A stretch of 64,000 bases of DNA from FACHB-T130 sp042747725 (lineage in GTDB: Bacteria > Cyanobacteriota > Cyanobacteriia > Cyanobacteriales > FACHB-T130). Positions 1 to 8,736 of this stretch are shown piece by piece. The DNA lies in the NCBI RefSeq assembly GCF_042747725.1, contig NZ_JBHZGO010000048.1, forward strand, positions 124,001 through 188,000, given 5' to 3'. Position 1 is the first letter of the stretch; every line of letters starts with the position of its first letter. The notes under the pieces were generated by a model. It was given only the letters and a program-made list of their open reading frames with translations. It was not told the origin of the DNA and ran no database searches. The position numbers and the translations under genes were made by a program.

Positions 1-249
1 GAGGAACATTATTTACCTGGAATGCTTGGGCGATTGTCTCAGCGGACTTACTTTGGGTAAATCTTCCACACATACTTCTATCCCATGCGGTAAATTACGA
101 AGTGGCAAGCCTATTTCAATCGAACGATTACCACTTTAACGGTCGAATGGTACATACATACAATTATAACAAAGACCAATAAAATAGGAAAATTGCAGGA
201 CGAATATTTTGCTTTTTCATCTACTTTTTTAGGGGTAAAATAGTTATTT
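1..249. other. Spacer without a recognised gene
   Basis: This stretch at the window edge is A+T-rich towards its right end. I see no open frame with a credible start and no RNA gene. It lies downstream of the leftward methylase, so it may hold that gene's terminator, but no clear stem with a T-run was found. Confidence 0.4.
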
Positions 250-1077
250 TTAGTAGGAAGTAATTAATAACTCAGATATTTTGCCCCGTTTTTTAGCATT
301 AGAGTTAATCATTCTAGAAGCTGATATTTCGTGAATCTTGAAATCGCCGTAAATGTTTCTGATAAACAGACAGTCAGAATTAGAAAGCATAACTTTAACT
401 CCACGACGCGCAAGTTCTACAAAGACATCCCTGAGTCGAATTTGGTCAGCTTCATTAAAAGAATTACGGCTATAGGCGGTAAAGTTACTGGTAGGGCTTA
501 GAGGATGATAAGGTGGGTCAAAGAAAACAAAATCTTGACAAGTCCAAGCAGATTCCAAGACAGCTTCAAAAGGTCTAACATCAATCTGGGCACTCTGAAG
601 TGCAGCGGAAACTGACCTGAGTAAAGCTGCATTACAAATTTTTGGATTTTTGTATTTACCGATAGGAACATTAAATTCCCCTTTTGAGTTTTCTCGATAT
701 AACCCGTTAAAGCAAGTTTTGTTGAGGTAAATAAATCGAGCAGCTCTTTCTAGAGGGGTGCTAATATGCATCAAGCGCATGCAGTAATAATACTCCTTAC
801 TGTGATTCATTTGATGCTTGTGCAAGAATGCAATTAGCGGCTCGACTTCATCCCTCACTTCTCGGAAAGCATTTACTAACTCGGCATTAATATCCGTTAA
901 AATAGATGTTTTGGGCAGCAAATGAAAGAAGAGAGCGCCGCCGCCCAAAAATGGCTCATAGTAAGTTGTAAATTCTGGGGGGAAATAGGGAATATATTGC
1001 TGAATTAGCCGATTTTTTCCACCAGCCCATTTTAGAAAGGGACGCGCTATTTTTTGTTGTGTCGCCTGAGTTGACAT
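250..1077 (-). CDS. DNA adenine methylase, D12 class (Dam-like)
   Basis: This predicted Dam-family N6-adenine methyltransferase transfers a methyl group from S-adenosylmethionine to adenine in a short DNA target, most likely GATC. The 275 residues carry the family signature in order: WAGGK near residue 17, FLGGGAL (SAM binding) at about 43-49, and the catalytic DPPY at 187-190. The length fits the family. No restriction endonuclease lies beside it in the visible sequence, so it looks like an orphan regulatory or housekeeping methylase rather than half of a restriction system. GATC is the core of the HIP1 octamer that is abundant in this genome, which makes HIP1 sites likely substrates; that link is inference. 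Target specificity cannot be read from the sequence. Confidence 0.9.
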   Translation of the reverse strand: MSTQATQQKIARPFLKWAGGKNRLIQQYIPYFPPEFTTYYEPFLGGGALFFHLLPKTSILTDINAELVNAFREVRDEVEPLIAFLHKHQMNHSKEYYYCMRLMHISTPLERAARFIYLNKTCFNGLYRENSKGEFNVPIGKYKNPKICNAALLRSVSAALQSAQIDVRPFEAVLESAWTCQDFVFFDPPYHPLSPTSNFTAYSRNSFNEADQIRLRDVFVELARRGVKVMLSNSDCLFIRNIYGDFKIHEISASRMINSNAKKRGKISELLITSY

Positions 1078-1386
1078 TGCCTTCTAGCTATCTAAAAAAT
1101 CAAAAGTGTTTGTAACAGTTGTTGTGGAATTGGGGGGATATAATTGAATTTAAAATTTCCAACGGGGTCGGCAAGGGGAAAAAAATGACATCGCGCTTAT
1201 GGGTCAATGTCGGGGTGGCACAAGTATAGCGGGTGGTAGCCTGCTACCACCGGACGCGTGAACAAACAGTCTGTCAACGAAATCCCGTTTAGGGGCGATA
1301 CCGAGCTTGTCGAACTCGCAGACAAATGTTACCAGTTAAGATGCAGTAACTTATAGCCGCTTTTTGTGTCGGCTGCTTTAAATAAT
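1078..1386. other. Spacer with a small palindrome
   Basis: No gene is visible in this divergent spacer between the methylase and the DUF751 gene. It holds a short perfect palindrome at 1232-1251 (nine-base arms GGTGGTAGC and GCTACCACC around two bases). Promoters for both flanking genes should lie here, but no convincing -10/-35 pair was recognised. Confidence 0.4.
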
Positions 1387-1593
1387 ATGTTTGATGGCTT
1401 TTGGGAAAATATCTCTCGCTACCCCCGCTACTTTGTCACCATCATCCTGGGCATATTCTTTTATACCTTTGGGTGGTTGAGACCGCTGCTCAAGAATCGA
1501 ACCAGCGCGATCGCTTTGATTGGCTTTTTGGTGGCAGCCTTAACTTTTATTACCCTAACCCTACGGGCGATGCTGGGAGTGAGTCCGATTTAG
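1387..1593 (+). CDS. DUF751 (Ycf33-like) small membrane protein
   Basis: This is a 68-residue protein of the DUF751/Ycf33 family, found in cyanobacteria and plastids, with unknown function. It has two hydrophobic segments (about residues 12-30 and 40-60) and the family-type opening with an aromatic-rich SRYPRY stretch. The frame opens upstream at a GTG (1366), but the ATG at 1387 puts the start where family members begin, so I chose it; neither has a clear ribosome-binding site. It lies 45 bases upstream of rbfA on the same strand and is probably co-transcribed with it. Confidence 0.8.
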   Translation: MFDGFWENISRYPRYFVTIILGIFFYTFGWLRPLLKNRTSAIALIGFLVAALTFITLTLRAMLGVSPI

Positions 1594-1638
1594 GTAGGAT
1601 GAGTAAAAGCATTGCTCACACTGTCTTAAAGGCAGCAG

Positions 1639-2043
1639 ATGATTATGGCTACAAGTCGCCGCGTTTCTCGCGTTGCCGCACTGATTAAACGCGAAATCAG
1701 CCAAATGCTGCTAACCGAAATCAAAGATGATCGGGTGGGTGCTGGCATGGTCAGCGTCACCGATGTGGATGTGTCAGGCGACCTGCAACACGCTAAAATC
1801 TTCGTCAGCATCTATGGCACCGAGGAAGCAAGGGAAGAAACGATGGCTGGGTTAAAAGCAGCAACTGGCTTTGTCCGCAGCGAACTCGGTCAACGGTTGC
1901 GGCTGCGTCGGACGCCAGAGTTAATGTTTCAGGAAGATCGTTCTCTGGAAAGGGGGGATCGCATTTTGTCTTTGCTGAATCAGCTCAATCAAGGGCGTCC
2001 GGCTGAGAGTGTGGAAGAAGACATCGTTGAGGCAGAAGATTGA
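1639..2043 (+). CDS. rbfA: 30S ribosome-binding factor RbfA
   Basis: RbfA is a cytoplasmic assembly factor that binds the immature 30S subunit and helps mature the 5' end of 16S rRNA, and it matters for growth in the cold. The 134-residue product has the usual N-terminal SRRVSRV stretch and a KH-type fold throughout, followed by a short acidic tail. An AAGG box six bases upstream supports the ATG at 1639, while family alignments would favour the ATG at 1645; the difference is two residues. The stop overlaps the TTG start of the following glycoside hydrolase by four bases, so the two are probably translationally coupled. Confidence 0.95.
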   Translation: MIMATSRRVSRVAALIKREISQMLLTEIKDDRVGAGMVSVTDVDVSGDLQHAKIFVSIYGTEEAREETMAGLKAATGFVRSELGQRLRLRRTPELMFQEDRSLERGDRILSLLNQLNQGRPAESVEEDIVEAED

Positions 2044-3719
2044 AATCTGTGGCAGGGTTGCTGCCTGAGTGGGAATCTCTCTCCCTGGCAGAACAGGTAG
2101 CGCAAATGGTCGTGGTACGGGCGTCAGGCTACCTGTTCGACCACCAAATTCAGTATCCAGCTTGGGAACCACCGGCGGCAGTTCTGCAACACTGGTTGCA
2201 GGATTTGGGCGTCGGGGGTGTAATTTTGTTGGGAGGCAGTGCTGGAGAATTAGCGCTGCGATCGCAACAACTCCAAGCTTGGGCAAAAATCCCATTGCTG
2301 ATCGCGGCTGATATTGAAGAAGGCGTCGGGCAACGATTTTCTGGGGCAACTTGGTTTCCGCCACCGATGGCAATCGGGGCAGTGTTCCGGAAAGATGCCT
2401 GTAAAGCCTTAGAATACGCCGAACAAATGGGAGGCATCATCGCCTCGGAAGCGCTAGCGATTGGCATCAACTGGGTGCTTGCGCCAGTTGTGGATGTGAA
2501 TAACAATCCCAGTAATCCAGTGATTAACGTCCGGGCGTTTGGCGAAACCCCAGAGGAAGTGAGTCAACTGGCGTCTGCTTTCATCCGGGGGGCGAAAGCT
2601 TATCCGGTGTTAACGACTGCCAAGCATTTTCCCGGACATGGCGATACAGCGGTAGATTCCCATCTAGATTTGCCTGTCTTGCCCCATTCCCCGGCGCGGC
2701 TGGCTGAGATTGAGTTGCTGCCCTTTCAAGAAGCGATAAGACCTGCCTCCGGTGTGGACGCCGTGATGAGTGCCCATCTCCTGATCCCGGCTTGGGATGC
2801 CGAACGCCCCGCCACGCTTTCCCACCCGATTTTGACTCAACTGTTGCGGCAACAACTGGGATTTGAAGGATTAATTGTTACCGATGCATTGGTGATGGGA
2901 GCGATCGCCAACCGCTATGGAGCCAATGAAGCCCCAGTCTTAGCCGTCGAAGCTGGTGCGGATATTTTGCTGATGCCAGTCGATCCTACTGGTGCTATCC
3001 AAGCGGTGTGCGATGCGGTGGCACAGGGACGCATTTCAGAGGCGCGAATTCGTGCCTCTGTCGAGCGCATCTGGACAGCCAAGCGCCGAGTCCAACAAGG
3101 CACAGCACAGCCGCTTGTAGAGACAAGGGCGATCGCGTCTGGAGTACAAAAGCAAGGGCGTTCCCCATTCTTGCCCCATCTCCTCCAACTGGCTCAACCA
3201 CACGCCCTCGCCACAGCTGCCAACATCGTACGAGAGGCGCTAGTCGTTCATGGCGAAATCCCTTTGCTTCCAAGTCAGGGCAACTTACGCAACTTAATCG
3301 TGGTGGATGACGCCCTGAATTGTGATTTTCTCGATAAACAGGCACCGGCTGTGGTTCTGCCAAAACAGCACGGCTATCAACTCCAACTGCTCGACCCCAA
3401 CACCACCTTAATTCCTGGCTGGGTATTTTATCATAAATCAGGTCTAGATGTCCAACCTACCCTACTCCAGCTATTCATCCGTGGGAATCCTTTCCGAGGC
3501 AGTGCTGGCTTGACGCCGTTGGCTCAGGACTTGTTTAAAAAACTATTAGGAAACGCCGAACTTCAAGCGCTAGTAATTTACGGCAGTCCTTATCTTCTAG
3601 AACAGTTTCTCCCACATCTGCCCCCAAATATCCCCTGTGTATTTTCTTACGGGCAGATGCCAGCGGCTCAGGCGATCGCCCTTGAAGTTTTGTTCGGTTC
3701 CCCAACCCTAAGCATTTAG
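2040..3719 (+). CDS. Glycoside hydrolase family 3 protein, beta-N-acetylhexosaminidase (NagZ-like)
   Basis: This 559-residue protein matches the GH3 N-terminal barrel of NagZ-type enzymes, which remove N-acetylglucosamine from muropeptides during wall recycling. The NagZ-typical KHFPGHGD loop sits at residues 195-202, carrying the His that acts in acid/base catalysis in this subfamily. The nucleophile Asp is D282 in the GLIVTDALVMGA strand. A further C-terminal region of about 190 residues is longer than in minimal NagZ and resembles the second domain of larger GH3 proteins. No signal peptide is seen, consistent with cytoplasmic muropeptide recycling. It starts with TTG overlapping the rbfA stop. 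Substrate is inferred from family. Confidence 0.88.
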   Translation: MKSVAGLLPEWESLSLAEQVAQMVVVRASGYLFDHQIQYPAWEPPAAVLQHWLQDLGVGGVILLGGSAGELALRSQQLQAWAKIPLLIAADIEEGVGQRFSGATWFPPPMAIGAVFRKDACKALEYAEQMGGIIASEALAIGINWVLAPVVDVNNNPSNPVINVRAFGETPEEVSQLASAFIRGAKAYPVLTTAKHFPGHGDTAVDSHLDLPVLPHSPARLAEIELLPFQEAIRPASGVDAVMSAHLLIPAWDAERPATLSHPILTQLLRQQLGFEGLIVTDALVMGAIANRYGANEAPVLAVEAGADILLMPVDPTGAIQAVCDAVAQGRISEARIRASVERIWTAKRRVQQGTAQPLVETRAIASGVQKQGRSPFLPHLLQLAQPHALATAANIVREALVVHGEIPLLPSQGNLRNLIVVDDALNCDFLDKQAPAVVLPKQHGYQLQLLDPNTTLIPGWVFYHKSGLDVQPTLLQLFIRGNPFRGSAGLTPLAQDLFKKLLGNAELQALVIYGSPYLLEQFLPHLPPNIPCVFSYGQMPAAQAIALEVLFGSPTLSI

Positions 3720-3730
3720 CACTCAGCAGC

Positions 3731-3758
3731 ACATTGATTAACATTGGTTAATCAATGT
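3731..3758. terminator. Perfect 12-bp stem-loop after the GH3 gene
   Basis: ACATTGATTAAC and GTTAATCAATGT form a perfect 12-base stem around a four-base loop, 12 bases after the GH3 stop. There is no T-run behind it, so it could be a terminator of weak type or an operator for the following DUF4327 gene. Confidence 0.5.
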
Positions 3759-4006
3759 CATAACCGATTATTTACTGTGTCTTAAATTTGCAAATACTAG
3801 CCTTAATTATAAATAAAGCCGTTCTTCGACAATTTCATCAGCATAAGGACGTATTTTTATGTCAAAGTTTCCTGACTTTTGCAATTGTGATTAAACGAAT
3901 AAATTTATTTGTAACTTGATATACTGTTCAAAAATTATTTCCGCGCTAAGCAGTATTGGATTATATTAAGTTATAGTCGTAGCTCGTTAGTTTCGAGGCT
4001 GAGACC

Positions 4007-4249
4007 ATGACTGTTGATACAATGCCGCCTAAATCATCTGTGCAATACTCCATCGACGTTCTTCAAGAAGAAGCCCGTCACTTGGTGGGAAAGGGAATTG
4101 TGACTCGTCAGCAACCTATCTACGTTCTGTGTCAGTACATCCCTGCGCGGGAGTGGGTTTGCGTTGAGTGTGAATTAGAAAGATGCAATATCTTACTCCG
4201 CGATCGCATCGGCGATCTGATGGGGCAAGAAGAATGGGAAAACGATTGA
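4007..4249 (+). CDS. DUF4327 family protein
   Basis: This 80-residue soluble protein belongs to DUF4327, a small cyanobacteria-specific family of unknown function. The middle shows the recognisable QPIYVLCQYIP stretch and a C-terminal acidic helix. The 248 bases upstream are A+T-rich and contain the promoter by position. It stands alone between spacers, and no function can be proposed from context. Confidence 0.85.
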   Translation: MTVDTMPPKSSVQYSIDVLQEEARHLVGKGIVTRQQPIYVLCQYIPAREWVCVECELERCNILLRDRIGDLMGQEEWEND

Positions 4250-4668
4250 TATTTTTTTACCTTTAAGACAATCCTACAGTTCCACTGGAAACAGTGAAAC
4301 TCAGGACAAGCTTGATTCTACGCTTGTCCGAGCTTAAGGAAAGACTGCTTTTACTCCCTCACCTGTCGATTCTTACTTAGACTGGTTTGGTGAATATTCT
4401 GATTCTTTCAAGTGCGAATAATTAAGCTCGTCTCTTAGACCTATCCGAAAAGTAAAAATGTCATTCTGAGCGGAACGCCGTGGAGCGTTAACGTAAGTGC
4501 TGTCATAAACAATTGCGCTGCGATCGCGCCGATCTCTTTGCAGGATCTCTGCTCAAACCGAGATGCTAGACTACGCTTCAACTCTTCGTTTTGCTTTGCA
4601 CAAACTTTCGGATCTCCTCTAAGAGCAAGCCCGACAACTGTTTTGATAAAGCTGCTGGCAATCCCTGA
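4250..4668. other. Spacer with an imperfect stem-loop
   Basis: No gene is visible. An imperfect inverted repeat (4300-4311 with 4322-4332, one bulged base) lies about 50 bases after the DUF4327 stop and may terminate it. The rest holds one HIP1 site and no long open frame. Confidence 0.4.
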
Positions 4669-5061
4669 CTAAATTCCTGAGTTGGGATCGCGCAGCTTTT
4701 CTAACTCAGTTCGCATCGCAGCAATTTGTGCAGTTAGCTCCTCTAGCTCTAGCTGCACATCTGGCTGGACAACAGTTGTCACCGGCGTTGTGGCAGGGGT
4801 GCTGGGGGTTCCATAAGATTGTGTGCTGCCTGCATCATTGGCTTGCGCCATTAGAGAATTCAGGAAACTGCGGGCTTCTTGCTCCGTAATCTCTCCTTTT
4901 TCTGCTAACTGCTGAACCACCAGATTTACGTCAGACTTTAGCAGCTCAAGATTTTGTTCTCGCTTTTGAGTGTCTTGTACGCTCTCAACCAGAGAAGCGG
5001 TTGCACCCAAAGTAACGCGAAAACCTTTTTGTACTAACTCCAGAAGATTATTAGAGTTCAT
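4669..5061 (-). CDS. Phasin-like coiled-coil protein
   Basis: This is a 130-residue hydrophilic protein. Residues 1-75 are amphipathic helix with the pattern of phasin or PhaF-type proteins (a VQKGFRVTLGATASLVESVQ stretch followed by a QLAEKGEITEQEA turn). Residues 80-105 are a Ser/Thr/Pro linker and the last 25 form a short predicted coiled coil. Phasin-like proteins coat polyhydroxyalkanoate granules, but a structural role elsewhere is equally possible; no PHA synthase genes lie nearby. It is probably conserved in cyanobacteria. Confidence 0.65.
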   Translation of the reverse strand: MNSNNLLELVQKGFRVTLGATASLVESVQDTQKREQNLELLKSDVNLVVQQLAEKGEITEQEARSFLNSLMAQANDAGSTQSYGTPSTPATTPVTTVVQPDVQLELEELTAQIAAMRTELEKLRDPNSGI

Positions 5062-5308
5062 TAGATAAATCAGTCAGATTGAATAAAGGTTAGACAGCCC
5101 TTGGCGATCGCTAAGAATAGATAACCGATCGGCACAACTCACTTTTAAGTTGCTAGCTTTCGGCTGACCGCCAAGTGAGTAAACAAGCGCCGGATCTGGA
5201 ATTTTAATGCTACCATTTAGCACACACAAGGGGACATTTTGCTTACTTATTAGGGTAGTAGCATCCCTCCTAAGGAAGAACCTAAAGAAACCATTTGCCC
5301 GCCCAGTT

Positions 5309-5656
5309 TTAACCCATCTGTTCCAAATACTGATTAACATCCTCAATTAAGCGAGTGAGTTCTGCCTCAGTGGTCAGGCGAATGCGGTCATCTCGGAGGA
5401 CGATCAGAACTTTAGCGGCAAAGGGAGTGGGCCAGATATTGGGATTGCAGAAAATCTCTAGAAAGACATCCCCGGTGTATCGATATTCCATTGGTTTTTG
5501 AGGATTGGTTTTGCCGCCGCCACCAGCAATCACCTTGAGACTCTGCATCAACTGAGCGATCGCGCCTTGTAAATCCCGCGCTGCCTGGGGCGTGAAGCTG
5601 AAGGAAACAGAACCTTCAACCAAGTTAAGGATGAGTTGTGAAGGAGACATGAGCAA
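5309..5656 (-). CDS. Conserved hypothetical protein, 115 residues
   Basis: I do not recognise a named family. The product is soluble, has a Gly-rich loop near residues 45-49, an aromatic-rich middle, and an acidic C-terminal helix. Codon use and HIP1 content match its neighbours, which supports a real gene. It can start at the ATG at 5656 or at an ATG two codons later. It lies upstream of the phasin-like gene on the same strand with a 247-base gap that I consider non-coding. Confidence 0.65.
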   Translation of the reverse strand: MLMSPSQLILNLVEGSVSFSFTPQAARDLQGAIAQLMQSLKVIAGGGGKTNPQKPMEYRYTGDVFLEIFCNPNIWPTPFAAKVLIVLRDDRIRLTTEAELTRLIEDVNQYLEQMG

Positions 5657-5781
5657 TCAATAGTTTTGAATTTTGAGTTTTGAATTAACTTATCACTCAT
5701 AACTCAGAACTGACAGCATTTACAAGGGGATAGATGCAACGTGAAGCCATAAGCTTTAGACTGAATGCCATAGAACTATAG

Positions 5782-6735
5782 ATGACGAGTGAGGAAAATT
5801 CTGTGGTAGCAGATAACCGCTCGGCAGTGCGTAAGGTTTTAATCATTACCCTACTGCTCAATCTGTTCGTAATGGCGTTGAAGGCAGTGCTGGGGTCGTG
5901 GACGGGGTCGCTCAGCTTGCTAGCGGATGCATTGCATAGCGTCACCGATAGCGCCAACAACATTTTGGGATTAATTGCTAGCCGATTTTCTTCCCCCCAA
6001 CCCGATCGGGATCATCCCTACGGACACCAGAAATTTGAAGCCGTGGGAGCGCTGGGAATTGCCGCCTTCTTAGGGATTGCCTGCTTTGAAATTCTGCAAG
6101 GGGCAATTGAACGAATCCTCAGCGGCGGCGGTAAACCCGTCATAATTTCGCCCTCACAGCTGTGGTTGCTGCTGATTGTGCTAGGCGTAAATATTTTTGT
6201 CACCTTCTACGAGCGCCATGTTGGGCAGCAGGTGGGCAGCCCCATTTTGATTGCAGATGCCCAGCACACCATGAGTGATGTTTGGGTAACGATCGCTGTT
6301 TTGGCGGGGTTGATTGGCGTCTGGCAAGGACAGGTATTCAATCTGCCACAACTTCAGTGGTTGGATATCTTTCTATCCTTTCCCGTTGCCTTGTTGGTGT
6401 TTCGCAGTGGTTGGAAGGTTATCAAAGATAATTTGCCCTGGCTAGTAGATGAGATAGCGATCGCGCCAGAAGCAATCCATGAGATCGTCATCCAAGTACC
6501 AGGAGTCATTAACTGTCACGAAATTGCTTCTAGAGGCGTTGTCGGGCGTCAGGCATTTATAGAAATGCACTTGATTGTAGACGCCACCGATGTAGAAACT
6601 GCCCACCAAATTACAGAAGAAGTCGAGAACCGCCTAAAAGAAAGATTTAGCCCAGTCCGAATTTTGATTCACATCGAGCCACCTGCTTACCAATCCGATC
6701 AAATTACCTACGAAGCAGAATCAAAATCTAGGTAG
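5782..6735 (+). CDS. Cation diffusion facilitator family transporter
   Basis: This 317-residue inner-membrane protein exchanges divalent metal ions (Zn, Fe, Mn or Co; which one cannot be read) against protons. Six hydrophobic segments span about residues 17-200, with the metal-site HxxxD motifs in helix 2 (H52, D56) and again in helix 5 (an AQHTMSD stretch). A cytoplasmic ferredoxin-like dimerisation domain follows at about 215-305, ending in a Ser-rich tail. It ends immediately before three DnaA-box-like sites. No metal regulator lies beside it. Confidence 0.9.
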   Translation: MTSEENSVVADNRSAVRKVLIITLLLNLFVMALKAVLGSWTGSLSLLADALHSVTDSANNILGLIASRFSSPQPDRDHPYGHQKFEAVGALGIAAFLGIACFEILQGAIERILSGGGKPVIISPSQLWLLLIVLGVNIFVTFYERHVGQQVGSPILIADAQHTMSDVWVTIAVLAGLIGVWQGQVFNLPQLQWLDIFLSFPVALLVFRSGWKVIKDNLPWLVDEIAIAPEAIHEIVIQVPGVINCHEIASRGVVGRQAFIEMHLIVDATDVETAHQITEEVENRLKERFSPVRILIHIEPPAYQSDQITYEAESKSR

Positions 6736-6785
6736 TTTTCCACAGACGAGGGGACTTTTCCACAGAATTTTACGAGTTTTCCACA
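6736..6785 (+). promoter_or_regulatory. Cluster of three DnaA-box-like nonamers
   Basis: The nonamer TTTTCCACA occurs three times in the same orientation at 6736-6744, 6756-6764 and 6777-6785, with 20- and 21-base periods (about two helical turns). It is followed by a strongly A+T-rich stretch to about 6830. This matches the DnaA box used by cyanobacteria, so the region could bind DnaA, as an accessory site or an origin. No dnaA or dnaN gene is in the window. Confidence 0.6.
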
Positions 6786-6842
6786 AAAGTTAAAGAAAAC
6801 ATAATTTATCTAAAAATAAATTTGAAACGCTCCTGTCACGCC

Positions 6843-6872
6843 AAAAAGAGACGGAGCTTTAGCGCCATCTCT
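6843..6872. terminator. Stem-loop between the convergent CDF and guaA genes
   Basis: AAGAGACGG and CCATCTCTT pair (one G-U) around a short loop in the convergent spacer. A second, imperfect GGGTAGGCA/TGCCCACCC palindrome at 6920-6938 lies just past the guaA stop. Both may act as terminators. Confidence 0.4.
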
Positions 6873-6946
6873 TAAACTTTGCGTACCGAGAGCGTTAAAA
6901 ATCCTTACAAATTTACCAGGGTAGGCATTGCCCACCCTACAACTTT

Positions 6947-8551
6947 TTATTCCCACTCGATAGTTCCAGGTGGCTTAGAAGTAATATCGTAAACCACGCG
7001 ATTCACACCCCGAACTTCATTCACAATTCGGGTGGAAATCGTTTCCAACAAATCGTAGGGAACACGCGACCAATCTGCAGTCATGCCATCTTCGCTGGAA
7101 ACAAAACGCAAGACAATCGGGTAAGCGTAGGTACGCTGATCGCCCATCACGCCCACGCTGCGGATGGGCAGCAACACAGCAAAAGCTTGCCAGAAGTCGT
7201 GGTACATCCCCTGGCGATTAATTTCCTGACGAACAATTAAGTCAGCATCCCGGAGAATATTTAACCGTTCTGCTGTGACTTCGCCCAAGATGCGAATCGC
7301 CAGTCCGGGGCCGGGGAAGGGTTGCCGTTGTACAATTTCCTCTGGCAATCCAATTGAGCGACCGACTTTTCGCACTTCATCTTTGAACAATTTTCGCAAA
7401 GGTTCGATCAACTTGAAGCGCAAGTCTTTGGGCAAGCCGCCGACGTTGTGATGACTCTTAATTTTCACTGCCACCCGTTCGCCACTTTTGGGATCGACGT
7501 TCGTGTCAGCTGATTCAATCACGTCGGGGTAGAGAGTGCCTTGGGCAAGGTAGTCAAAGGGGCCGAGGCGTCGAGATTCTTCTTCAAATACGCGGATAAA
7601 TTCGTGCCCGATGCGGCGGCGCTTTTCTTCAGGATCGGTGATTCCTTCAATTTGATTGAGGAAGCGATCGCGTGCTTGCACATACTCGACAGAAATGTGA
7701 AATTGCTCGTGGAACAGCTTCACCAATCGTTCTGGTTCATACTTACGCATGAAGCCTTGGTCGATAAATACGCACGTCAGCCGATCGCCAATTGCCTTGT
7801 GCAGCAAAAAGGCAAGCGTGGAAGAATCAACCCCGCCAGAAAGCGCCAGCAACACCCGCTTGTCGCCGACTTTTGCCCGAATCTCTCGAATCGTCTCCTC
7901 AACAAATGCCGCTGTCGTCCAGGTGGGTTCGCAGTCGCAGATGTGATAGACAAAGTTGCGGATCAGGGCAATCCCCCCAATCGAGTGGACGACTTCGGGA
8001 TGGAACTGAACTCCGTACAGCTTTTTCTCGTGGTGAGCGATCGCGGCTGCTGGCGTATTCATCGTGTGTGCCAGCACTTCAAACCCAGACGCCATCTTGG
8101 TTACAGAGTCCCCGTGGCTCATCCACATGGTAGTGCCATCTTCCACATTGGTGAGCAAATCCGTGGGATCGTCAATCAATAGAGACGCCTTGCCATACTC
8201 GCCCCGGTCAGCACGGGTGACTTCTCCACCCAATTGCTGCACCATTATCTGCATCCCGTAACAGACTCCCAGGACGGGAATCCCCAGGTTCCATATTTCC
8301 GGATCGCACTGGGGGGCACCCGTGTCATATACTGAACTTGGGCCACCGGAGAAGATAATGCCCTTGGGATTTAGCTGTCGTAGCTGTTCGGCAGTGGTGC
8401 GATAGGAAAGAACTTCCGAGTAAACTTGTGTTTCCCGAATTCGACGGGCAATCAGTTCAGAATACTGAGAGCCGAAGTCAAGAATCACAATAATTTGGCG
8501 ATTTAGTTGCCCCAAATACTCGATTTGAGGCGGTGTTTCAGTCTGGATCAC
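6947..8551 (-). CDS. guaA: GMP synthase (glutamine-hydrolysing)
   Basis: GuaA converts XMP to GMP using ATP and glutamine in cytoplasmic purine synthesis. The 534-residue product begins with a class I glutamine amidotransferase domain (nucleophile C97 in GVCYGMQ, with the His/Glu pair in QFHPEV near residue 183). The ATP-pyrophosphatase domain follows with its P-loop SGGVDSS around 240, and the C-terminal dimerisation domain ends in the conserved KPPGTIEWE. Length is normal. It is downstream of cbiD on the same strand, a pairing I recall from other cyanobacteria. Confidence 0.98.
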   Translation of the reverse strand: MIQTETPPQIEYLGQLNRQIIVILDFGSQYSELIARRIRETQVYSEVLSYRTTAEQLRQLNPKGIIFSGGPSSVYDTGAPQCDPEIWNLGIPVLGVCYGMQIMVQQLGGEVTRADRGEYGKASLLIDDPTDLLTNVEDGTTMWMSHGDSVTKMASGFEVLAHTMNTPAAAIAHHEKKLYGVQFHPEVVHSIGGIALIRNFVYHICDCEPTWTTAAFVEETIREIRAKVGDKRVLLALSGGVDSSTLAFLLHKAIGDRLTCVFIDQGFMRKYEPERLVKLFHEQFHISVEYVQARDRFLNQIEGITDPEEKRRRIGHEFIRVFEEESRRLGPFDYLAQGTLYPDVIESADTNVDPKSGERVAVKIKSHHNVGGLPKDLRFKLIEPLRKLFKDEVRKVGRSIGLPEEIVQRQPFPGPGLAIRILGEVTAERLNILRDADLIVRQEINRQGMYHDFWQAFAVLLPIRSVGVMGDQRTYAYPIVLRFVSSEDGMTADWSRVPYDLLETISTRIVNEVRGVNRVVYDITSKPPGTIEWE

Positions 8552-8613
8552 CGGCTTATCCTGAGTAGGTAGAGTATGGATGTACAGATAGTCTTTAGTG
8601 GATTGAAGACTGG

Positions 8614-8650
8614 AAGTATGGCTAATTGTTTATTGCTATTAGCCATACTT
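8614..8650. repeat. 13-bp inverted repeat upstream of guaA
   Basis: AAGTATGGCTAAT at 8614-8626 and ATTAGCCATACTT at 8638-8650 form a perfect stem around 11 bases, 63 bases upstream of the guaA start. It may terminate cbiD transcripts or serve as a guaA leader structure; there is no T-run on the leftward strand. Confidence 0.5.
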
Positions 8651-8736
8651 GCGTGATTCCATTAGCCACTGACAACAGCGGCAGATAAAAAACTTCTTTA
8701 TTGCTATTTATTAAGTTGATGTGTATTCATATAAAA

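Noticed and set aside
5074..5346. 90-codon leftward frame between the phasin-like and hypothetical genes
   Set aside because: It overlaps a better supported gene, has irregular composition and no ribosome-binding site.
7541..8182. 213-codon rightward frame opposite guaA
   Set aside because: It lies completely within guaA on the other strand and has no family likeness.
8552..8736. Possible purine riboswitch ahead of guaA
   Set aside because: A clear stem-loop exists, but the conserved junction pattern of a purine riboswitch was not found.
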